Below, one piece after another: positions 24,305 through 32,424 of a stretch of 64,000 nucleotides of DNA. Position 1 is the stretch's first letter; each line of letters opens with the position of its first letter. The notes under the pieces are model-generated. The model saw only the letters and a list, made by a program, of their open reading frames with translations, was not told the origin of the DNA and ran no database searches. Position numbers and translations under genes: made by a program. Origin of the DNA: Phycisphaeraceae bacterium (GTDB lineage: Bacteria; Planctomycetota; Phycisphaerae; Phycisphaerales; UBA1924); contig JACKHA010000004.1 in the NCBI GenBank assembly GCA_020639215.1, forward strand, positions 88,128 through 152,127, written 5' to 3'.

Positions 24305-25303
24305 CTAAAACGTGATATCAGCATCGGAGTCGTTGATCTCGTCGACGGCACGAGGACGCCGAGCATTCGTCCAGGCCCGGTAGTCCAGTCGGCAATTAAA
24401 GTACTCGGAATGTATCTTGATGATCGCACGATCAGAGGAAGGCAAAGCAGCCTGCGCTCGGATCTCAGAGTCGCGTGATGATACGAGTATGTACCGGACG
24501 CATTCCCACGGGACACACCCGCGCATCAAGACCTCGGCTTGGTGGTTCGTGGGCATCTTATCCGGCAGATTCAGCTCCCGTCTTACAATCCCGAGGGCTT
24601 CTCCGCCGCTATCATCGAACATTCGGTTGAAGGCAGCGACACCTTGTCGGTCACGAAATGAGCGGCGGGACTCGCGAGTCGATGCCGCGTTGTCTGCCGA
24701 GAACAGGCAGTCCCGAGTCCACATGATCTCCGGTGCCAACACCAAGACACACCAGTCTTCATTGGTGGTATTGGTGTTCATTCGGAATCGGTAGAACAGT
24801 TGCCAATTGGGCCAGGACACCGAGAGGGATATGTGATCCATCAGTCCATCGAGACGTTCTTCGTCATTCGTAGTAAATGATATGCCTGCTGACTGGCAGG
24901 CCAAGCGAGACAGTAACCCAGCGCTGCGAATGCTGGCCAGTGACGTGACTCGAGTAAAGTGACAGAGCCCCTTGATGCCTCTCCGCAGCGCTTCCGCTCG
25001 CACCTGTGCAGCGTCAGCTAGTGTGGCTTCCGCCAGCCGAAGGGCGGTGACAGCTTCCTCGACAACAGCTCGTGCTTCGTCTAGCTGTGCCCGAAGTCGG
25101 GGCAGGCAGTTCGGAACATGGTCTTCCAGGATTGAGAGATTGTCGGGTTTCACAACAAGTCGGCGTTCTACCTCAGCAGCCGATCGCATACGGGCCCACT
25201 CGTCGGCGATGCGACGCTTGGACTGTTCGTATTGCCGTTCAGCCGCTACGACAGCGTCGCGGAGGCGGAAGACGTCCGAGGTGGCCGAGTCGTGCACGCC
25301 CAC
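24305..25303 (-). CDS. darT: DarT-like DNA ADP-ribosyltransferase toxin with N-terminal coiled coil
   Basis: A 332-residue protein. Residues 1-108 are an Arg/Glu/Ala-rich coiled coil (VVAAERQYEQSKRRIADEWA...; RAQLDEARAVVEEAVTALRL), absent from the classical ~200-residue DarT. The catalytic domain starts at GLCHFTRVTSLASIRSAGLL (His115 in the NAD-binding HxT), continues through MDHISLSVSWPNWQLFYRFR and reaches HQAEVLMRGCVPWECVRYIL, where Glu257 is the expected catalytic residue. It is predicted to ADP-ribosylate bases of single-stranded DNA, blocking replication; such systems act against phages. Start GTG 25303 follows a TAGAAT box by about 33 nt. The start is uncertain because no strong Shine-Dalgarno sequence is present. 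Confidence 0.8.
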   Translation of the reverse strand: MGVHDSATSDVFRLRDAVVAAERQYEQSKRRIADEWARMRSAAEVERRLVVKPDNLSILEDHVPNCLPRLRAQLDEARAVVEEAVTALRLAEATLADAAQVRAEALRRGIKGLCHFTRVTSLASIRSAGLLSRLACQSAGISFTTNDEERLDGLMDHISLSVSWPNWQLFYRFRMNTNTTNEDWCVLVLAPEIMWTRDCLFSADNAASTRESRRSFRDRQGVAAFNRMFDDSGGEALGIVRRELNLPDKMPTNHQAEVLMRGCVPWECVRYILVSSRDSEIRAQAALPSSDRAIIKIHSEYFNCRLDYRAWTNARRPRAVDEINDSDADITF

Positions 25304-25336
25304 GTCACGTTCCAGAAGGTGGCTGAGCCGTGTTGG

Positions 25337-25342
25337 ATTCTA
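25337..25342 (-). promoter_or_regulatory. Candidate -10 box TAGAAT of the darT operon
   Basis: TAGAAT on the minus strand, preceded by CCCGC, lies 33 nt before the darT GTG. A leader of about 25 nt would result. No confident -35 is seen, and no palindromic operator was found around it. Confidence 0.4.
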
Positions 25343-25394
25343 GCGGGTGACTGGCACCGGCACCGATCACAATGCCGGGCAAAGTCGGTCCAAA

Positions 25395-26747
25395 CTACTC
25401 CTCGGCCCGCGCCGGCGTCTGCGCCGTCGAGCCCACCAACCCCGCGTTGGTCGGGAAGCGCTGGAGTGCGGCCAGGAGTTGCTCGACCTGCTGAGGCGGG
25501 GGCATCTGCAGCATGCGGCGGCGGAGGGCCGTCATGGTCTTGAGTTCCTGCTCGTTGAGCAGCAGGTCCTCCTTGCGGGTGCCGCTGGCGGCGAGGTTGA
25601 TGGCGGGGAAGAGGCGGCGCTCGGCGATCTTGCGGTCGAGGATGAGTTCCATGTTGCCGGTGCCCTTGAACTCCTCGAAGATGACCTGGTCGCCGGCCGA
25701 GCCGGTGTCGACCAGGCACGAGGCGATGATGGTGAGGCTGCCGGCGTCCTCGGTGTTGCGTGCGGCGCCGAAGATGGCGCGGGGGATCTCCATGGCCTTG
25801 GCGTCGATGCCGCCGGTGAGGGTGCGCCCGCTGCTGGCGTGGCGGCCCGAGCGGTTGAAGGCGCGCCCGAGGCGGGTGAGCGAGTCGAGGATGACCACGA
25901 CGTGCTTGCCCGCCTCGACCATGCGCTTGGCGCGTTCGAGGGCCATGAGGCTGACCGCGACGTGACGCTCGGTGTCGTGGTCGTTGGAGGAGGCGATGAT
26001 CTGGACGCGGGTGGGGTCCCAGGGCTGGTCGGTCCCCGAGGCCGCGGCTTTCATGGCGGACTCGATGAGTTCGTCCTCGGCGGCGGGGACGTGGTGCTCG
26101 GCGGCGCCGTTGTTCGACGGCTCGGCCGCCGGGGCCGGGTCGGCGGCCGCGGCTTCGAGCGTGCGCGGCTTCTTGGATTGCCCGAAGGAGCGGCGGAACT
26201 CGGTGACTTCTTCCGGGCGCTCGTCGATGAGCAGCAGGACGACCTGGGTGTCGGGGTGGTTTCGCAGGACCGCGGTGGCGATGTCCTTGAGCAGCGTGGT
26301 CTTGCCGGCTTTGGGCGGGCTGACGATCAGGCCGCGCTGCCCGCGCCCGATGGGGCAGAACAGGTCGATGAGGCGGCAGGAGACGGGGCAGCCGGGGTAC
26401 TCGAGTGTGAGTCGCGGCTGGGGGTCGATGACGGTGAGGTCCTCGAAGCGCTTGGAGCGTGCGTAGGCGTCGGGCTCGCGTCCTTCGATGGCGAGGATCT
26501 GCTCGACGACGGGGCGTGTGCGGACGGGGCCGCGGTGGCGACGGCTGCGGCGCGGGGCGCGGTCGACGACCTCGACGGTGACCTCGAGGCCGGGTCGGAG
26601 GTTGAAGCGCTGGCCGAGTTCGGCGGGCAGCAGCGGGTCGTCGGGTCTGTGGACCATGACGTTGCTGACGACCTGGCGGACGCGGGCCTCGGCCCGGTCT
26701 GGCCATTCGATAATGCCTGTGAGGGTTCGTCCTGAGAGCGTTGGCAT
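25395..26747 (-). CDS. rho: Transcription termination factor Rho with an insertion
   Basis: A 450-residue hexameric RNA helicase ending transcription at untranslated C-rich RNA. The RNA-binding cold-shock-like part is short (GIIEWPDRAEARVRQVVSNV; LLPAELGQRFNLRPGLEVTV). Motor motifs are present: Walker A VSPPKAGKTTLLKDIA, LLLIDERPEEVTEFRR, Walker B VVVILDSLTRLGRAFN, and the R-loop region IFEEFKGTGNMELILDRKIA. Between residues about 188 and 246 an extra ~56-residue Ala/Pro/Glu-rich stretch (EAAAADPAPAAEPSNNGAAE...) replaces a short loop of the ATPase domain. The start ATG 26747 (MPTLSGRTLTGIIEW) fits the family. Longer in-frame extension upstream looks non-coding. Confidence 0.93.
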   Translation of the reverse strand: MPTLSGRTLTGIIEWPDRAEARVRQVVSNVMVHRPDDPLLPAELGQRFNLRPGLEVTVEVVDRAPRRSRRHRGPVRTRPVVEQILAIEGREPDAYARSKRFEDLTVIDPQPRLTLEYPGCPVSCRLIDLFCPIGRGQRGLIVSPPKAGKTTLLKDIATAVLRNHPDTQVVLLLIDERPEEVTEFRRSFGQSKKPRTLEAAAADPAPAAEPSNNGAAEHHVPAAEDELIESAMKAAASGTDQPWDPTRVQIIASSNDHDTERHVAVSLMALERAKRMVEAGKHVVVILDSLTRLGRAFNRSGRHASSGRTLTGGIDAKAMEIPRAIFGAARNTEDAGSLTIIASCLVDTGSAGDQVIFEEFKGTGNMELILDRKIAERRLFPAINLAASGTRKEDLLLNEQELKTMTALRRRMLQMPPPQQVEQLLAALQRFPTNAGLVGSTAQTPARAEE

Positions 26748-27311
26748 CGACCATCCCTGGGGGATCGCGCGGGGCGTGATCCCGAGACTGCCGGTCCGGT
26801 GCCCCGAGTGGGAACCTGGCGCGGCGTTTGGACTTGTTCGCGGGTGACCGCGAGTGGCGGCCGCGGGCGGGACCGGTCCGTGTTTGGCCCGCTTTGAGGC
26901 GGGTGCGGATCGGGGCGCGAGGCGCGGCGGCGTTTCAATCAGCACGCCGATCTGGCCCCTTTGTGCGGGGCGGATCAGCCGAACATCGATCGTGGCTCGG
27001 CGTGAACGCGGAGCGGGGACTCGGGCGTCGCGATCCAGCCTTCGGGGGCCCTGGTTCGTGGGCCGAGCGGGCCTTGAACCACGGCAGCGGCGCGGCCCTC
27101 TGGGGCGGCGGGCTGGGCGTCGCGGATTGTCGGTGCCTCGGGGATCCCAGGGGGCCCAACGCGGGGCCACGATGAGTCGGTTCCTGGGTCCGACCAAGGC
27201 AGTATACGCGAAACGCGGTCCGGCGGTGCCGGAAGAATCGGCGAAATCCGGGCAAGGCAGCGGCAGGGGTCCGGGCTGAGGCGTGGCGTTTCCGGACCGC
27301 GAGGGTGCGGC
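26748..27311. other. Long leader/intergenic region upstream of rho
   Basis: No gene is supported in these 564 bp, although frames stay open because of the GC content. On the rho strand much of it is rich in C, and other bacteria control rho through a C-rich leader where Rho ends its own transcript. A similar role here is inference. I saw no conserved hairpin-plus-U terminator. Confidence 0.4.
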
Positions 27312-27602
27312 TCAGGCGGCCCAGGGGCGGTCGTCGTCGCCGTCTTCGCGCTGCTTGCGTGCGAAGTGGTCGAAGGGCAAGGGGGCGAGCAGGTCGGCCA
27401 GCTCGTCGAGATTCTTCTGGACGTCGGTCATGGCCTGCTCGACCTGTCGGATGGAGTCGGCCTTGGCGCGGGTCGGGCGGATCTCGCGGACGCGTTCGCC
27501 GGCGTCGTCGCCGTGGCGAGAGACGCGTCGGACGCGGTCGGTCGGGAACGGGATGGTGTCGCGGTTGCGGTCCCGATCGTCGACCAGTCGCAGCCTTGGC
27601 AT
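27312..27602 (-). CDS. Small acidic-basic hypothetical protein
   Basis: A 96-residue protein not recognised. It begins MPRLRLVDDRDRNRDTIPFP, has a helical middle (KADSIRQVEQAMTDVQKNLD, then ELADLLAPL) and an acidic end (REDGDDDRPWAA). The start ATG 27602 has AGGGGAG 5-6 nt upstream, which supports it as a real gene. It diverges from gmk across 215 bp. No membrane segment or metal motif is seen. Confidence 0.5.
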   Translation of the reverse strand: MPRLRLVDDRDRNRDTIPFPTDRVRRVSRHGDDAGERVREIRPTRAKADSIRQVEQAMTDVQKNLDELADLLAPLPFDHFARKQREDGDDDRPWAA

Positions 27603-27805
27603 ATGGCTCCCCTCGCAGGACAGCGGGCGAGGGATTCCATCGGTTGTCTGGGGCGTCGCGCTCAGCACGATGTTCGGTGCCGCAAAGCCCCGCCGGTTTC
27701 CGGGGCCGCGGGACGCGCACAGGTGTCGCAGGGTCGCGCGGGCGCAACATCTGCGGACGTTGGGGGATGATTGGAATCGGACCCGAGCGGCGTGGTCGGG
27801 GGCCG

Positions 27806-27811
27806 TACGCT
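27806..27811 (+). promoter_or_regulatory. Candidate -10 box TACGCT of gmk
   Basis: TACGCT followed by TGGGCC and ATG 27818. The same 12-base string differs by one or two bases from those before 7305(-), 8890 and 51873(-). A leaderless message is predicted. Confidence 0.5.
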
Positions 27812-27817
27812 TGGGCC

Positions 27818-28423
27818 ATGCCGGAGCACCGACTCTCGACGGACACCGACGACGGGCTGCTGCTGATCATCAGCGGGCCGAGCGGGGTGGGCAAGACGAC
27901 GATCACGCGGGGGGTGGAGCGTTCGATTCCCGGCGCGGTGTTCTCGGTCTCGGCGACGACGCGGGCGCGGACGCCCGCGGACGTGGAGGGGGTGGACTAC
28001 CACTTCGTGACGCCGGAGGAGTTCGAGCGGATGGTGGGGGAGGGCGCGTTCCTTGAGCACGCGGGGGTGTTCGGGAAGCGGTACGGCACGCCGCGGGCGT
28101 GGGTTGAGGAGCAGTTGGCGCGCGGGCGGCTCGTGATCCTGGAGATCGACGTGCAGGGCGCGATGCAGGTGAAGGCGAAGCTGCCCGAGGCGTTCGCGGT
28201 GTTCATCCTGCCGCCGAGCGAGGAGGCGCTGCTGGAGCGGCTGCGTTCGCGGAAGCGCGAGGGGGAGGAGGCGATCCAGAAGCGGTTCGCCGAGGCGCGG
28301 CGTGAGATCGAGCAGGCGCGGTCGAGCGGGGTGTACGACGCGTATGTGGTGAACCGCGATGTTCACGAGGCGATTGCGGAGGCGGTGGGGCTGATCGAGC
28401 GGCGGCGGGGGACGAAGCGGTAG
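27818..28423 (+). CDS. gmk: Guanylate kinase
   Basis: A 201-residue cytoplasmic enzyme converting GMP to GDP with ATP. The P-loop is LLIISGPSGVGKTTITRGVE. GMP-binding residues lie in SVSATTRARTPADVEGVDYH and YGTPRAWVEE, and the lid region is FILPPSEEALLERLRSRKRE followed by the usual EEAIQKRFAEARREIEQ. It ends VGLIERRRGTKR. Length is normal. ATG 27818 is fixed by the closely spaced TACGCT box. No rpoZ/dfp partner genes follow, unlike in many bacteria. Confidence 0.95.
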   Translation: MPEHRLSTDTDDGLLLIISGPSGVGKTTITRGVERSIPGAVFSVSATTRARTPADVEGVDYHFVTPEEFERMVGEGAFLEHAGVFGKRYGTPRAWVEEQLARGRLVILEIDVQGAMQVKAKLPEAFAVFILPPSEEALLERLRSRKREGEEAIQKRFAEARREIEQARSSGVYDAYVVNRDVHEAIAEAVGLIERRRGTKR

Positions 28424-28429
28424 CGGCGT

Positions 28430-28449
28430 CCGGGGCGGGGACGCCCCGG
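28430..28449 (+). terminator. Hairpin after gmk
   Basis: CCGGGGCG-GGGA-CGCCCCGG is a perfect 8-bp stem 7 bp after the gmk stop. It lacks a U-tract, so it may pause polymerase or protect the 3' end rather than act as a full intrinsic terminator. Confidence 0.5.
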
Positions 28450-28566
28450 CTCGCGCGCGGGGACAGACAAGGGCGGAGACGAAAAGAGCAGAGGAGGAGG
28501 ACCCCGTTGGCCCTCCCCCTCCACGCACTGAGTTGTCGCTGGGTTCGCCGCGCGTGGGTGGCGGAT

Positions 28567-29577
28567 TCAGCAGCCCTGGGCGTAGATGGTCAGGTAGTAG
28601 AAGAAGTCCTCGTTGTTGAGCACGCCGTCGGGTGTGCCGTAGCCCGGGGTCCCGGCGATGGCGGAGGTCGTCATGTCGGCGACGACGGCGTTGCCGGCGG
28701 TGAACTGGGCGAGGTAGTAAAAGAAGTCCTCGTTGCCGACGACGCCGTTGGGCACGCCGTAGCCGGCGGCGCCGGGGACCGAGCCGGTGGTGAGGTCGGG
28801 CTGGCAGGACGGCGTGGACTGCAGGGTGATGGCCCTGGCGTCGATGGGGACCTGGAGCTCGCTCAGGACGGCGCCGGTGGCGGGGTCGAGGGTGAGGATG
28901 CGCTGGTCGCTGGTGGTGATGAGCAGGTTGCCTTCGTCGGCGGCGAGGTTGGTGGGCTCCGCGGTCACGAAGAAGGCACCCAGGAGGAAGCCGTTGATGA
29001 ACTCGAAGTGTGCGACGATGCCGTTGTTGTCGACGCCCCAGAGCTCGTTGCCGACGAAGGCGAGGCCCTGGATCTGCCCGATGCACCCGCAGGCGGCGTA
29101 GGAGAACGCGCCGGTGGCGCCGGCGGAGCGGAAGACGCCGCCGAGCCCTCCAATGAACAGGTCGTCGCCGTGGGTGACCATGGCGTTGACGCCGATGGGG
29201 GCGGTGAACTGGGTGAGCAGGGCGCCGGAGACGGGATCGACGCGCTGGATGCGTCCGTCGGTGTCGGCCACGAGGAGCGTGGCGTTGTGCATGGCCAGGG
29301 CGCTGGCGTCGAGCGGAGTGTTGAACGCGCCGAGGACCTGGCCGGTCTGGGCGTCGAGGCGGTAGACGGAGCCGGTGTTGGTGCCCAGGTACAGGACGCC
29401 GTCGTCGACGAGCATGGAGTCGATGGGCCCGCCGCAGGTGCCGAAGAACCCGGGGGTTCCGGCGGGGAGGTCGACCTTGTTGACCACGCCGAAGTGCCCG
29501 CCGACGAGGACGGTGCCGGCGTTGGCGGCGGACGCGAGGGCGAGGGCGAGGGCGGCGGTGAGGGCGCGGGTCTGCAT
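28567..29577 (-). CDS. Secreted beta-propeller-like GC-type dockerin protein
   Basis: A 336-residue protein with signal peptide ALTAALALALASAANAG. Residues about 25-265 are beta repeats of the PQQ/NHL type (LYLGTNTGSVYRLDAQTGQV, LLVADTDGRIQRVDPVSGAL, LLITTSDQRILTLDPATGAV), pointing to a propeller. The dockerin doublet is the most diverged of the nine: GSVPGAAGYGVPNGVVGNED and SAIAGTPGYGTPDGVLNNED, with Glu for the second Asp, ending YAQGC. The bracketing Cys is in PSCQPDLTT. ATG 29577 has GGGAG upstream. Probably binds ligands at the cell surface; no enzyme motif is seen. Confidence 0.8.
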   Translation of the reverse strand: MQTRALTAALALALASAANAGTVLVGGHFGVVNKVDLPAGTPGFFGTCGGPIDSMLVDDGVLYLGTNTGSVYRLDAQTGQVLGAFNTPLDASALAMHNATLLVADTDGRIQRVDPVSGALLTQFTAPIGVNAMVTHGDDLFIGGLGGVFRSAGATGAFSYAACGCIGQIQGLAFVGNELWGVDNNGIVAHFEFINGFLLGAFFVTAEPTNLAADEGNLLITTSDQRILTLDPATGAVLSELQVPIDARAITLQSTPSCQPDLTTGSVPGAAGYGVPNGVVGNEDFFYYLAQFTAGNAVVADMTTSAIAGTPGYGTPDGVLNNEDFFYYLTIYAQGC

Positions 29578-29658
29578 GGAACGGTCTCCCTGGCTGGGTC
29601 GGGTGTGAGTGCGTGCCGGTACTGATGTCGCGCCGGCGGCGGCGGCTTGCGGGCGCAC

Positions 29659-29689
29659 GAAAAAAGGGGAGGGCCCGAAGGCCCTCCCC
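29659..29689 (-). terminator. Intrinsic terminator of the 29722-30609 gene
   Basis: Read on the minus strand: a perfect 10-bp stem GGGGAGGGCC/GGCCCTCCCC closed by a UUCG tetraloop and followed by six U residues. This is the clearest intrinsic terminator in the window. Confidence 0.9.
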
Positions 29690-29721
29690 CGATCTCGCGG
29701 CAGGGATTGGGAGCGCGCGGA

Positions 29722-30609
29722 TCAGCAGCCGGCGGCGAAGATGGCCAGGTAGTAGAAGAAGTCGTCGTTGTTGAGGATGCCGTTGGGGACGCCGTAGCCC
29801 GGCGTGCCCGGGACGGCGGTCGTGGTCAGATCGGCGGCGGGATCGTTGTTGGAGAAGATGGTGAGGTAGTAGAAGAAATCGTCGTTGTTGAGCACGCCGT
29901 TTGGCACGCCATAGCCCGGCGTCCCGGGCACGGCGGTCGTGGTCAGATCGGGGTCGCAGCCGCCGCCGACCTGGACGAGGGAGAAGTCGTCGTAGTAGTG
30001 GATGGTGGAGGAGTTGCCCCAGAGGTCGATCGCGTCGAAGTTGAGCAGGCTGGTGGCGGTCCGCTTCCACGGGCCGCTGACGACGATCTGGTTGTTGTAG
30101 TACGCGTCGAGCGTGTCGTTGTCGAGATCGAACTCGACGCGGAGCTCGACCCACTGGCCGTAGACGATGGGAACAGGCGTGTTGTTCGGGCGGATGGCGA
30201 GGTCCACGTCGCGGATGACGCCGGTGACGGCGGCCCACTCGAGCTGCAGCGTCCAGTTGCGTGTAGCAGCGACGCCGTGGTCATAGGAGTTCATGAGGAT
30301 GTAGTAGCCGATGCCCGCCCAGTCGGTCGGTAGGTAGAGGTGGGTGGTGAGAACCCACTGGCCCGAGTCGACGTCGTCGAACAGACGGACCGCGTCCTGG
30401 GTGCCCTCGATAGAGATGGAGTTGGGCGCGCTGCGGGACTGAGCGTTGGAGATCACGCCGCAGGCGGCGGCGACGTTGTCCCAGCCCTCCCAGCCGCCAG
30501 GACCGTTGATGACGCCGACCGGATAGGAGTCGAAGTTGTCCGACCACTGCGCGCAGGCGATGGCGGGCGCCATCGCGGCGAGCGCGAACGCGGAACGAAG
30601 GCCCTTCAT
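29722..30609 (-). CDS. Secreted LamG/concanavalin-like GC-type dockerin protein
   Basis: A 295-residue protein. Signal peptide AFALAAMAPAIACAQ, then WSDNFDSYPVGVINGPGGWE and the jelly-roll pattern of carbohydrate-binding LamG-like domains (VELRVEFDLDNDTLDAYYNN, IHYYDDFSLVQVGG). The dockerin repeats are both of the TTTAVPGTPGYGVPNG type, differing at GVL/GIL, separated by only SNNDPAADL and closed by AAGC. The matching variants within this one gene suggest conversion between its two repeats. A U-tract terminator follows. Confidence 0.8.
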   Translation of the reverse strand: MKGLRSAFALAAMAPAIACAQWSDNFDSYPVGVINGPGGWEGWDNVAAACGVISNAQSRSAPNSISIEGTQDAVRLFDDVDSGQWVLTTHLYLPTDWAGIGYYILMNSYDHGVAATRNWTLQLEWAAVTGVIRDVDLAIRPNNTPVPIVYGQWVELRVEFDLDNDTLDAYYNNQIVVSGPWKRTATSLLNFDAIDLWGNSSTIHYYDDFSLVQVGGGCDPDLTTTAVPGTPGYGVPNGVLNNDDFFYYLTIFSNNDPAADLTTTAVPGTPGYGVPNGILNNDDFFYYLAIFAAGC

Positions 30610-30818
30610 GTCGAATCCCCCAAGGGCCGCGGGCGCACCGCCACCGAATCGTGGTTTGCGGAACCAGGCCCACGAGGCAACGGCTCCGCCGTGACCCGCA
30701 GCAACCCCGCGTCCATACTACTTGAACGCAGGATCATGTCAAGGGAGCTCTCTGAACTGGAGGAAGGACCCGCGGCGGTGCGTGCGCGCCCACACGGGAG
30801 CGCGCTCGCGATTGAACA

Positions 30819-30843
30819 GGGGCGGGCCGTGGTGGCCCGCCCC
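30819..30843 (-). terminator. Hairpin terminator after the 30898-32127 gene
   Basis: GGGGCGGGCC (30819-30828) and GGCCCGCCCC (30834-30843) form a perfect 10-bp stem. On the minus strand it is followed by TGTTC. The same motif occurs at 32341 and 43815 after other dockerin genes. Confidence 0.7.
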
Positions 30844-30897
30844 TTCACTCGATACGCGATGTGTTGTGCGGCGCGACGCCGGCGCGTCGGTCTCGGA

Positions 30898-32127
30898 TCA
30901 GCAGCCGGCGGCGAAGATGGCCAGGTAGTAGAAGAAGTCGTCGTTGTTGAGGATGCCGTTGGGCACGCCGTAGCCGGGCTGTCCGGGGATGGCGCCGGTG
31001 GTCAGGTCGGCCACCGCCAGATTCCCGGCGGCGAACTGGGCGAGGTAATAGAAGAAGTCGTCGTTGTTGAGGATGCCGTTGGGCACGCCGTAGCCCGGCT
31101 GGCCGGGGATGGCGCCGGTGGTGAGGTCGGGCTCGCACACCGGAGTGGCGGTGAACGGTGTGTTCTGGCCGAAGGTGTGCGTGACGACGAGGGTGGTCGA
31201 TGCGCCGGACGCAAGGGCGAAGCCGAAGTCCATGCCGATGAACCCGTCCTGCGGGGACAAAGATCCGACCGGGGCCGCGCCGCTGACGCCGTTGGTTCCG
31301 GCGCCGACGCCGGCGACGAAGTTGCGCCAGTTGCTCGGGATGCCGTTGTTGTCGAAGATCTCGGTGTCGGAGCCGTAGTCGAAGGGGACCGGGCCGCCGC
31401 CCGGGTTGACGCCGCGCTTGCCGGCGTAGTAGTCGTTGCCCTGCTGGCTGCTGAAGGTGATGGCGGTCGCGCCGTCGCCGACTTCCTGCTGGAAGACGAA
31501 CGTGCCGAGGCCCGCGCCGTGCATGCTCGTGCCGACCTCGTCGTCGGCGAAGAAGTTGGCCCCGCCGGTCCACGGCAGATCGGCGTCGACGTTGCGGACC
31601 ATCGTGAACTCGACCGCGGCGGCGCCCTGGTTGGTGATCACGTAGGTCTGTGTGAGCACCGAGACGCCGGCGGCGACGTTCTCGACGTGCTGCGTGAGTT
31701 GGAAGCGGAGGTTGACGTTGGGGCTGAACGCGTCGAACGTGCTCATGGCGGTGTCGTCGACCCCGTCGAGGTTCGTGTCGCTTAAGGCGTTCGGAGCGAC
31801 GATGATGCGGGCAAAGTCGCTGACGCCCGCGGTCGAAGCGTTCTGCCAGTCGGGGATGTCCGTGAGCAGGGTGCGCTCCGCGCCGGCAAACAGGTAAAAG
31901 CCGCTGGAGAAGACGGCTTCGAGAGGTCCAAACGCGCCGGCGGGGTTGAACATGTCGCCCCCGCCGCCGAAGGTGGTGCTCGACCAGGCGCCGTAGGCGT
32001 CCGGCACGATGCGGAGATAGCCGTCATTGGCAGAGTTCGGCCCCGTCGCGATCTGGGCCGTTGCGGTGCCGGAGAGAGCGGCGAGCGCGCCGGCGGCGAG
32101 GCGGAGACAGATGCTGGACTGACTCAT
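30898..32127 (-). CDS. Secreted GC-type dockerin protein, beta-rich
   Basis: A 409-residue protein with signal peptide LRLAAGALAALSGTATAQIA. The mature part (IATGPNSANDGYLRIVPDAY, FGGGGDMFNPAGAFGPLEAV, FSSGFYLFAGAERTLLTDIP) is beta-rich and resembles domains that report surface or outer-membrane proteins, but I know no specific family. The two dockerin repeats are identical GAIPGQPGYGVPNGILNNDD units, bracketed by VCEPDLTT and AAGC. ATG 32127 has GGAGGAG 6 nt upstream. A copy of the shared hairpin terminator follows. Confidence 0.75.
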   Translation of the reverse strand: MSQSSICLRLAAGALAALSGTATAQIATGPNSANDGYLRIVPDAYGAWSSTTFGGGGDMFNPAGAFGPLEAVFSSGFYLFAGAERTLLTDIPDWQNASTAGVSDFARIIVAPNALSDTNLDGVDDTAMSTFDAFSPNVNLRFQLTQHVENVAAGVSVLTQTYVITNQGAAAVEFTMVRNVDADLPWTGGANFFADDEVGTSMHGAGLGTFVFQQEVGDGATAITFSSQQGNDYYAGKRGVNPGGGPVPFDYGSDTEIFDNNGIPSNWRNFVAGVGAGTNGVSGAAPVGSLSPQDGFIGMDFGFALASGASTTLVVTHTFGQNTPFTATPVCEPDLTTGAIPGQPGYGVPNGILNNDDFFYYLAQFAAGNLAVADLTTGAIPGQPGYGVPNGILNNDDFFYYLAIFAAGC

Positions 32128-32340
32128 GGCGATCTCCTCCCGGGACTGTGTCCCGGCGATGTGAATGCGCAGCGACAACAAGCCCGCCTTCGGGCGGGCC
32201 GATCGCGTGCCCCAGGGAGGAGTCGAGTGTGCTTCTCGGTCCCCCCAACCCACGCGCACAGTTACTCGAAAACCGCGTCCGAGTCAAGAGGTAAGGTGTG
32301 ACAATGCCGCCGATGGGCCGCCCTGCGATCGCGCAAAGAA

Positions 32341-32365
32341 GGAGCGGGCCGTGGCGGCCCGCCCC
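32341..32365 (-). terminator. Hairpin terminator after the subtilase gene
   Basis: GGAGCGGGCC and GGCCCGCCCC pair with one mismatch around GTGGC. It is the second copy of the terminator motif seen at 30819. Confidence 0.65.
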
Positions 32366-32424
32366 TTGGCGATGCGTTCGTTGGGATGTGTGTGGCGTTC
32401 CGACGCTGCCGCGTCGGGCTTCGA

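Noticed and set aside
26748..27197. Upstream extension of rho by 150 residues
   Set aside because: The sequence is Arg/Pro-rich with codon use unlike the gene, and Rho normally begins near ATG 26747.
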